From positions 1-6,490 of the forward strand of contig CALIEP010000067.1 in NCBI GenBank assembly GCA_938022345.1: a stretch of 6,490 bases of DNA, written 5' to 3'. The position numbers and the translations under genes are program-made. The DNA is from an uncultured Actinomyces sp. Its GTDB lineage: Bacteria; Actinomycetota; Actinomycetes; Actinomycetales; Actinomycetaceae. Under the pieces are notes generated by a model. It worked only from the letters and a program-made list of their open reading frames with translations. It made no database searches and was not told where the DNA came from. Of this stretch, positions 1-4,618 are shown piece after piece. Each line of letters begins with the position of its first letter. The first letter of the stretch is position 1.

Positions 1-667
1 CAGCTTGCCAGATATCAACGAAGGGGTGCCCAACCACCAACACCGCGTCTTTCCAACGGGTAGATACGGCCTCGGCAATGCGCGATTCCTTGGAGCCCGG
101 GACCAGGTGATCAACCAAGACTCCTGCACGGACGGTTTTTGTGGGTCCAAAAACTTCAAGGATTTCCTCTAAGTGGTCCACACCTTCTAGAAGCTGCACT
201 GCAACGCCAACATCGGCTAGGTCCTCGCCCCACACGTGCTGAATCAGTTCCGCATCGTGACGGCCTTCAACCCAGATGCGCGATTGCCTGGCAACCCGAG
301 CCACTCGCTTCTCGGGGGCGATTGACCCCGAATTCGTCAGCGCACGACCACCCGCAGTGGTGAGCGCAGGAGCTTTTTGGGCGGGAGCGACCTTCGGAGG
401 GAGGGCGATAATCGGCTTGCCCTCCAGCCAAAACCCGCCTCCTAGGGGGAAAGAACGCTTCCGGCCTCGACGGTCTTCAAGCTCAACCAGGTGCACTCCC
501 CCGGATTTTTCGACGCGAGTGACCGCGCCAACCCATCCACTGGAAATATCCTCAAGCACCATGCCGTACTCGATGGGTACCTCCACCGAGCGCGGTCGCC
601 GAGCGCCCGGCCCATCGCGGTGCGGGTCGAATTCAAAGATATTTGTCCCGTACATATCTGAAGTCAC
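1..667 (-). CDS. DUF3097 family protein, partial (C-terminus beyond left edge)
   Basis: An open frame of 222 codons on the minus strand has no stop and runs off the left edge. I read it as the actinobacterial DUF3097 family, function unknown. What is visible: an N-terminal segment (MTSDMYGTNIFEFDPHRDG), a beta-rich part with GWVGAV and GGGFWLEGKPI (about residues 44-90), a Pro/Ala linker, and a C-terminal alpha/beta part. The last carries IWVEGRHDAEL (131-141), VLVDHLVPGSKESRI (173-187) and GHPFVDIW (203-210), the family's most conserved blocks. The VEGxxD block followed by a strand ending in Asp resembles a Toprim fold, but the second motif is D-H-L rather than DxD, so nuclease activity is only a guess. 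The start is uncertain: GTG at 667 or ATG at 655. Neither has a clear Shine-Dalgarno sequence, and a stop lies just upstream in frame. DUF3097 near hemW and lepA is a normal actinobacterial arrangement. Confidence 0.87.
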   Translation of the reverse strand, partial: MTSDMYGTNIFEFDPHRDGPGARRPRSVEVPIEYGMVLEDISSGWVGAVTRVEKSGGVHLVELEDRRGRKRSFPLGGGFWLEGKPIIALPPKVAPAQKAPALTTAGGRALTNSGSIAPEKRVARVARQSRIWVEGRHDAELIQHVWGEDLADVGVAVQLLEGVDHLEEILEVFGPTKTVRAGVLVDHLVPGSKESRIAEAVSTRWKDAVLVVGHPFVDIWQA

Positions 668-742
668 CGCACCACACTATGAGTGCGAGCGCTCAAGGCA
701 GGCTTCAACACTCGGAGGCGGAGAAGTTGTGCGACTCCTAAC

Positions 743-810
743 TGAGTAGCCGCAGAGGCTCAGTAGCCCCGGGGACTCAGTAAGCAATGGGATTCAGTAT
801 CCCAAGAGAC
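743..810. repeat. 17-bp tandem repeat, four copies, overlapping the hemW stop
   Basis: Four units begin at 743, 760, 777 and 794, exactly 17 bp apart. They start TGAGTAGCC, TCAGTAGCC, TCAGTAAGC and TCAGTATCC on the plus strand, and most end in a purine-rich GGGGAC-like segment. The copy at 794 contains the hemW stop codon (TAC TGA on the minus strand), so that unit lies in the coding end and the other three lie in the gap before DUF3097. The arms ACTGAG (741-746) and CTCAGT (759-764) can pair in RNA, but no T-run follows, so this is not a convincing terminator. The units are degenerate beyond their first 6-9 bases. Confidence 0.6.
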
Positions 811-2062
811 ACCGAGTCACATAATCCGCCAATAGGCGTCCCTGAAGGGTCACGATCGCGCGGCCTTGGGCGGCGGGAGCTGCCTCGATGAGTCCTTCCG
901 AGGCCAAAGTCGGGAGCGCTTGAAGGAAAGTGTCGCGCTCTGCCCCAGCGCGAGGCGCGTCCACGCCTTCACTGGTGCGCACGGCAAGCAGAACACGTTC
1001 CATTTCTCGTGTTTGCGCATCAAGAATTTCACCTGCCTGCGCGGGGGAAAGCCCCTGAGTAACGCGTTGCGCATAAGCGGAGGGATGCTTGACATTCCAC
1101 CAGCGATAGCGACCGACATGAGAGTGCGCTCCGGGTCCGAACCCCCACCAATCCCAGTCACGCCAATAGGCAAGGTTGTGTCTCGAGGCATGACGAAGCT
1201 GAGTCGATGGACGGCCTTCTTCTTCCGGTTCTCGCCGGGCAAAATTAGAGATTTCATACCAGGCGTATCCGGCCTCCCCCAGCAGGCGATCGGCAATTTC
1301 ATATTTCGAGGCCTCATCGTCAGGGTCTGGCATGGGCAGCTCTCCGCGAGCTACCTGCGCTCCCATCTTGGTTCCCTCTTCGATGACCAGCGCGTACGCA
1401 CTGATGTGATCCGGTTCCATTGCGGTGGCCTCGCGAAGAGAAACTTCCCAATCCTCCAGGCTTTCGCCCGGAGCACCGTAAATGAGATCAACAGAGACAT
1501 CTAAACCCAGCTGACGAGCAGCTAAAACCAGTCCGGGAAGTTTTGCGGGGTCATGGCGACGGTCCAGTGTGCGCAAAACCGTGGGGACAGCGGATTGCAT
1601 GCCAAATGACACGCGGGTAAACCCGGCCTCACGCAGACTTTCAAGAACGGCCTCGTCAACGCTTTCGGGATTGGCTTCCACAGTGACTTCTGCACCGGGA
1701 GCAATCCCAAAGTTTTGGCGAATTCCCTCAAGCAGGCGAGCCAAGGCGGCTGGATCAAGAAGGGTGGGGGTTCCCCCTCCAAAGAAAATGCTCGAGGCCG
1801 GGCGCGCAGGCATCTGAGCATCGCTGAGAATTCGCGCGGCTAGGCGCATTTCCGCGAGCGCGCTGGAGTCGTAGCTCACCCGGTCCGCACCGGGACCGAA
1901 GCCCACCGTGTAGGTGTTGAAGTCGCAATAGCCGCAACGGACCTGACAAAAAGGGATATGGACATAGATCGACAATGGGCGATTAACACTCGCTTCTGCC
2001 AGCTGCGGAAGAAGGCGGCCGTGTGGATCCCAGGGCTGACCGTCGGGCTGTGCTGGGCTCAT
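794..2062 (-). CDS. hemW: Radical-SAM heme chaperone HemW
   Basis: The 422-residue product is a radical-SAM protein of the HemN/HemW superfamily. The 4Fe-4S site is C39-x3-C43-x2-C46 in PFCQVRCGYCDF. True HemN (oxygen-independent coproporphyrinogen III dehydrogenase) has a further Cys two residues later, where this protein has Phe48, so HemW is the better call. GGGTP (95-99) is the SAM-contacting glycine motif. GFGPGAHS followed by RWWNVKHP, and a C-terminal winged-helix-like part ending LQGRLLADYV, are typical of the family. HemW binds heme and is thought to deliver it to respiratory-chain proteins in the cytoplasm or at the membrane. The ATG overlaps the TGA of the upstream MFS gene (ATGA, 2059-2062). 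No good Shine-Dalgarno sequence precedes it, which suggests expression by reinitiation after the transporter. The N-terminal extension of about 28 residues before the first beta strand is common in actinobacterial members. Confidence 0.95.
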   Translation of the reverse strand: MSPAQPDGQPWDPHGRLLPQLAEASVNRPLSIYVHIPFCQVRCGYCDFNTYTVGFGPGADRVSYDSSALAEMRLAARILSDAQMPARPASSIFFGGGTPTLLDPAALARLLEGIRQNFGIAPGAEVTVEANPESVDEAVLESLREAGFTRVSFGMQSAVPTVLRTLDRRHDPAKLPGLVLAARQLGLDVSVDLIYGAPGESLEDWEVSLREATAMEPDHISAYALVIEEGTKMGAQVARGELPMPDPDDEASKYEIADRLLGEAGYAWYEISNFARREPEEEGRPSTQLRHASRHNLAYWRDWDWWGFGPGAHSHVGRYRWWNVKHPSAYAQRVTQGLSPAQAGEILDAQTREMERVLLAVRTSEGVDAPRAGAERDTFLQALPTLASEGLIEAAPAAQGRAIVTLQGRLLADYVTRCLLGY

Positions 2063-3354
2063 CGCGGGTGTGGCCTAGAGGTCGAGCGGGCAACAACTTG
2101 AGAAATCACAACAAGGCTTCCTGTCAGTACCGTCAATACGATGAAGGGCCAGAACCAGTTCGCTGTCAGATCCACCATGCGCCCAATAGCCCACGGCCCC
2201 AACGCACCAAGACCATAGCCAAGGCTTTGGACGAGCGCCGAAAGCGTTCGTGTCTGCGCTGTGGTGGCCGTGCGTTCAATAACCAGCGTAAAGGTAATTG
2301 AGAAGAATGCACCTTGGCCCAGTCCTCCGCAGGCGCTCCACACAACCCACCAGGAGGGAAGCAGGAGCATACCAAGGGGCATGAGAAGCCATGCGCAAGA
2401 GACTATCCCCAGGATTGTCGAGGTTTGGCCGCGGATCAGTCGCTGCAGGGCCATCATTGTAAGAGGGGCGATGACCCCGATGACGTGGTAGATCGAGGCG
2501 GCAAATCCGGCATCAGCGCTGTTCATCTGCAGCATTTCTGCCAAGATTCGCGGCAGCCATGCAGCAACACCGAAATAGCAGAAAGTATTGATCGCGAAAG
2601 CAAATGCCATGAGCCATGCGATCGGCCAGCGATAGATTTCCGAGGCCGTGGCCGCTTCGCTGGTGACAAGCGCATCGTCTGAGCGGACCTTCCAACCGGC
2701 CTTGCGTGCCAAAAACGGCCTAATCCCTGGGTGTTTGAGGGGATAGACAATCAAACAAGCTACCAGTGCAAGTAGAGCTGGACCGACTCCCCATACACCG
2801 GCAGCGCCCTGCCAACCGATGTAGGCAACCAGGGGAAAGGTAAAAGCCGTCGAGGCCGCGATCGTCACATCGATCATCGTGGAGTAAACGGCAGTCATGA
2901 TCCCAGCGCGATGGCGAAAGTCCCTGCTGATCAGCATGGTGATGACAAGATTTCCCGCGGTTGTTCCAAGGCCGATCAGGAAGGTCCCCAGAAAAAGGGT
3001 GGAGCTCAATCCTAGAGAGCGCACAATCGCACCCACAATAACGATTGCTAATCCAAGAGAAACGGCTTGGTTGAGAGCAAAGTGGCGAAGAACAATCGAG
3101 GTCAGCGGGGTGAAGAAGCCAAAACAGAAGACGGGAATAGAAGTGACCAAGCCTGCCTGGGCCGCAGAAAGTCCCAATTCTCTTTGAACAACATCAATGA
3201 TCGGAGGCAGCGCGGTGATGCCTCCCCGCAAAGAGCCGGCAAGAAGGATGATGGCGCTGAGAATGATGAGGATCCACACGAACCTACGCTGGAAAAATCG
3301 CGCGTAAGCACCCTGTTTCACGGCAAGCTCTTTCTTCGTTGTGACCGTACACAC
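2059..3354 (-). CDS. MFS transporter, CynX/NimT-like
   Basis: The 431-residue hydrophobic protein fits the 12-segment major facilitator fold. The first segment is about residues 25-41, followed by LRGGITALPP (42-51) and then GLSAAQAGLVTSIPVFCFG. That signature is typical of the CynX/NimT group (cyanate and 2-nitroimidazole transporters), whose members mostly have unknown substrates. A charged cytoplasmic loop (HPGIRPFLARKAGW and on) separates the two six-segment halves, and the tail is basic (STSRPHPR). The substrate cannot be read from sequence. The start is ambiguous. GTG at 3354 gives the longest frame but has no Shine-Dalgarno sequence. GTG at 3321 (codon 12) follows the purine-rich GAAGAAAGAG at a good distance and would give MKQGAYARFF, leaving the first membrane segment intact. 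The 3' end overlaps hemW by 4 nt. The gene lies downstream of a likely terminator, so it probably has its own promoter; I could not identify one with confidence. Confidence 0.9.
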   Translation of the reverse strand: MCTVTTKKELAVKQGAYARFFQRRFVWILIILSAIILLAGSLRGGITALPPIIDVVQRELGLSAAQAGLVTSIPVFCFGFFTPLTSIVLRHFALNQAVSLGLAIVIVGAIVRSLGLSSTLFLGTFLIGLGTTAGNLVITMLISRDFRHRAGIMTAVYSTMIDVTIAASTAFTFPLVAYIGWQGAAGVWGVGPALLALVACLIVYPLKHPGIRPFLARKAGWKVRSDDALVTSEAATASEIYRWPIAWLMAFAFAINTFCYFGVAAWLPRILAEMLQMNSADAGFAASIYHVIGVIAPLTMMALQRLIRGQTSTILGIVSCAWLLMPLGMLLLPSWWVVWSACGGLGQGAFFSITFTLVIERTATTAQTRTLSALVQSLGYGLGALGPWAIGRMVDLTANWFWPFIVLTVLTGSLVVISQVVARSTSRPHPR

Positions 3355-3392
3355 CCATCGGCAATGTTTTCACAGTTCGCGCAGGAAATCAT
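3318..3392 (-). CDS. Possible 24-residue upstream ORF (leader peptide) of the transporter
   Basis: A minus-strand frame opens with ATG at 3392 and reads MISCANCENIADGCVRSQRR, then KSLP, before TGA at 3320-3318. It overlaps the first 12 codons of the longest transporter frame. Its TGA overlaps the alternative transporter start GTG at 3321 as GTGA, the overlap expected for coupled translation. Three of 24 residues are Cys, including CxxC. A GGAGG lies at 3407-3411, but the 14-nt spacing is long for a Shine-Dalgarno sequence. The frame is too short for composition to prove it is coding, so this is a candidate only. Confidence 0.22.
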   Translation of the reverse strand: MISCANCENIADGCVRSQRRKSLP

Positions 3393-3431
3393 CTAGCGTA
3401 CAGATTCCTCCGAAACAGGGGGCACAACTCC

Positions 3432-3477
3432 AAATGAATAAGACCGTGCCCGCTTCCTCTTTCGAGGAAGCGGGCAC
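3432..3477 (-). terminator. Intrinsic terminator-like hairpin
   Basis: A perfect 14-bp inverted repeat (3446-3459 with 3464-3477, left arm GTGCCCGCTTCCTC) encloses 4 nt. On the minus strand the loop is GAAA closed by C-G, a stable GNRA tetraloop. Reading on the minus strand, the hairpin is followed by the T-rich GGTCTTATTCATTT. The plus-strand exit has no T-run, so it most likely ends leftward transcription from lepA-trmB or from a short RNA starting in this gap. It separates that transcript from the MFS-hemW pair. Confidence 0.72.
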
Positions 3478-3491
3478 ACGTTGCGGACCGA

Positions 3492-3612
3492 GGCGGGGAA
3501 TTCTCGGTTCATCGAGGAAGCCCCGCCCCGCGCGTTCTCGAGAGAACGCATCTCCACTCTTCGCAGATCCGCCTATCGCGAAGAGGAAGCCGGCGTTTCA
3601 CGCAAGGTGAAA
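3492..3612. other. Run of four stem-loops between trmB and the terminator
   Basis: Four inverted repeats sit side by side. At 3492-3527, GGCGGGG pairs with CCCCGCC; after a 2x2 internal loop, six more pairs (one G-T type) close a 6-nt loop. At 3532-3549, GCGTTCTC pairs with GAGAACGC across GA. At 3557-3585, CTCTTCGC pairs with GCGAAGAG around a 13-nt loop. At 3596-3612, TTTCAC pairs with GTGAAA around 5 nt. Dense, non-overlapping helices suggest a folded RNA, either a trmB 3' UTR or an independent small RNA ending at the neighbouring terminator. The block resembles no RNA family I know. Minus-strand transcription is favoured by the terminator's orientation. Confidence 0.5.
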
Positions 3613-3642
3613 GCTCAATGCACCAGACAGCATATAAAACTT

Positions 3643-3666
3643 TGTCAACCACGTGAAATATTGACA
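3643..3666. promoter_or_regulatory. Dyad site 1, TGTCAA-N12-TTGACA
   Basis: This is a perfect 6-bp inverted repeat with a 12-bp spacer. Each arm is also a consensus -35 hexamer (TTGACA) pointing outward, so it could be read as two back-to-back promoters. No good -10 element follows at 16-18 bp on either strand, which makes a regulator-binding dyad more likely. On the minus strand a weaker candidate promoter overlaps it: TTCACG, a 17-bp spacer, then TATGCT at 3634-3629, which would start RNA near 3622. The regulator is unknown. Confidence 0.4.
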
Positions 3667-3673
3667 CCCAGAA

Positions 3674-3697
3674 TGTCACGCGAATCTCTTTGTGACA
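3674..3697. promoter_or_regulatory. Dyad site 2, TGTCAC-N12-GTGACA
   Basis: A second perfect 6-bp inverted repeat has the same 12-bp spacer as site 1 and begins 31 bp further right, about three helical turns. The inner arms of the two sites also form a compact TGACA-N7-TGTCA dyad (3662-3678), so the true binding unit could be either arrangement. The matching half-site (TGTCA/TGACA, four copies) suggests one regulator binding cooperatively. I cannot name the regulator family. Confidence 0.4.
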
Positions 3698-3708
3698 TGG
3701 GAGGAAAG

Positions 3709-3747
3709 GATGATGATCGCGCAACAATTTGGGCTCCGATCGTCATC
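3709..3747 (-). other. Imperfect stem-loop including the trmB stop codon
   Basis: On the minus strand GATGACGATCG pairs with CGATCATCATC, 11 positions with one C-A mismatch, around a 17-nt loop. The stem begins at the second base of the trmB TGA and is followed by the pyrimidine-rich CTTTCCTCCC. It could be a weak terminator or a 3'-end stabiliser. The tail has few T residues, so efficient termination here is doubtful. Confidence 0.3.
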
Positions 3748-4618
3748 ATTGCCGAGGCACGCGGACTCCGACGATGTCATGAGCCCTGCGCCCCGCGTCA
3801 ATGCCTCGGGTTTCAAAATGGGTAACGACTCGCCCCTCGTAGCGGGGAGCAAATCCGCCGCGCTCAGGTTCGGGATCTTCTGGATCAGGTCTTTGCCCTC
3901 GATAGGGATTTTCAAAAAGCGGGCAGGCTTCGATGACATCACGCATTTGCCATGCGTAATTGTCCCAATCGGTTGCAAGACGCCACACTCCCCCATCACG
4001 AAGGACTCGGGCAACTTCTCTAGCGAACTCATCACTGACAAGTCGCCGCTTGTGGTGACGCGCCTTTCGCCACGGGTCAGGGAAGAACGTCCAGACCTCA
4101 TCAAGGCTCGCATCCGCTAAAAGGAAGGGAAGGGCTTGGGCCGCATCGGCCTCGAGAACTCGAATATTGTCGACGCCGGCTTCTACAGCCTTCGAAACTA
4201 ACTTCGCGATCCCGGGAACCCACACTTCAAGCGCAAGATAATCACGATCGGGATGAGCAGCAGCCGCAGCAACGATCTGTTCGCCCGTTCCCGAGCCGAT
4301 CTCCAAAGTCAGCGGAGCGCTACGACCAAATAGCTCAACGGGGTCCAGTCGAAAATCCTCAGCAACGGTCGTGTAGCCAATGCCTCGGCGGGGCTCAATA
4401 ACGTAGCGTTCGGCGTGAGCCTCCCACGTCCGCGCAAGGTTTGGAGGAAGCTCACGACTGCGCCGAGTGAAGGATTTGGTCCGACTCATGAAGACGGTAC
4501 CCTCGGGCGCATCTCCCGGTCGACGACCATTGCGCGTGTTGACGCCAGCAGACTGAGCGATATCTGCAGCCTGTGCTGCTGCCCCGCCCGCGGCCTCGTT
4601 ATCCTCTGCCACGATCAT
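3746..4618 (-). CDS. trmB: tRNA (guanine-N7-)-methyltransferase TrmB
   Basis: The 290-residue protein is a Rossmann-fold SAM methyltransferase that makes m7G at position 46 in the variable loop of tRNAs. The SAM-binding loop is EIGSGTGE (106-113) and the acidic residue of the next strand is Glu131 (LALEVW). The family signature FFPDPWRKARHHKRRL lies at 178-193; the family usually has Pro where this protein has Arg184. ATDWDNYA and the C-terminal THFETRG, which help bind tRNA and SAM, are also present. The chosen ATG overlaps the lepA stop (ATGA, 4615-4618) and follows GGAAAG. It gives an Ala-rich, probably disordered N-terminus of about 43 residues. Met44 (ATG at 4489, MSRTKSFTRR) is an alternative start closer to the usual TrmB N-terminus. 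The conserved fold starts well after either Met. Overlap with lepA indicates cotranscription and coupled translation. Confidence 0.94.
   Translation of the reverse strand: MIVAEDNEAAGGAAAQAADIAQSAGVNTRNGRRPGDAPEGTVFMSRTKSFTRRSRELPPNLARTWEAHAERYVIEPRRGIGYTTVAEDFRLDPVELFGRSAPLTLEIGSGTGEQIVAAAAAHPDRDYLALEVWVPGIAKLVSKAVEAGVDNIRVLEADAAQALPFLLADASLDEVWTFFPDPWRKARHHKRRLVSDEFAREVARVLRDGGVWRLATDWDNYAWQMRDVIEACPLFENPYRGQRPDPEDPEPERGGFAPRYEGRVVTHFETRGIDAGRRAHDIVGVRVPRQ

Noticed and set aside
741..764. hemW terminator from ACTGAG/CTCAGT pairing
   Set aside because: Only 6 bp with a 12-nt loop and no T-run after it.
866..1504. 212-codon plus-strand frame
   Set aside because: Antisense to hemW, low-complexity start, no family motif.
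794..2062. Annotation as HemN (coproporphyrinogen III dehydrogenase)
   Set aside because: The fourth Cys of the HemN CxxxCxxCxC motif is absent; the site reads CGYCDF as in HemW.
3492..3527. tRNA T-arm-like sequence (GGTTCATCGAGG)
   Set aside because: No 7-nt T-loop, acceptor stem or anticodon arm can be built around it; it is better explained as the apical part of a hairpin.
3643..3666. Divergent promoters with back-to-back TTGACA -35 hexamers
   Set aside because: Neither strand has an acceptable -10 hexamer at 16-18 bp, so an operator dyad is preferred.
3509..3727. 72-codon minus-strand frame in the trmB-transporter gap
   Set aside because: No Shine-Dalgarno sequence, no recognisable domain, and it runs through several stem-loops and both dyads.
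3692..4120. Plus-strand frame with a strong GGGAGG and ATG at 3710, downstream of the dyads
   Set aside because: It lies almost wholly antisense to the conserved part of trmB and its product has no recognisable motif. The good ribosome-binding-like sequence is noted but is not enough to call a gene.
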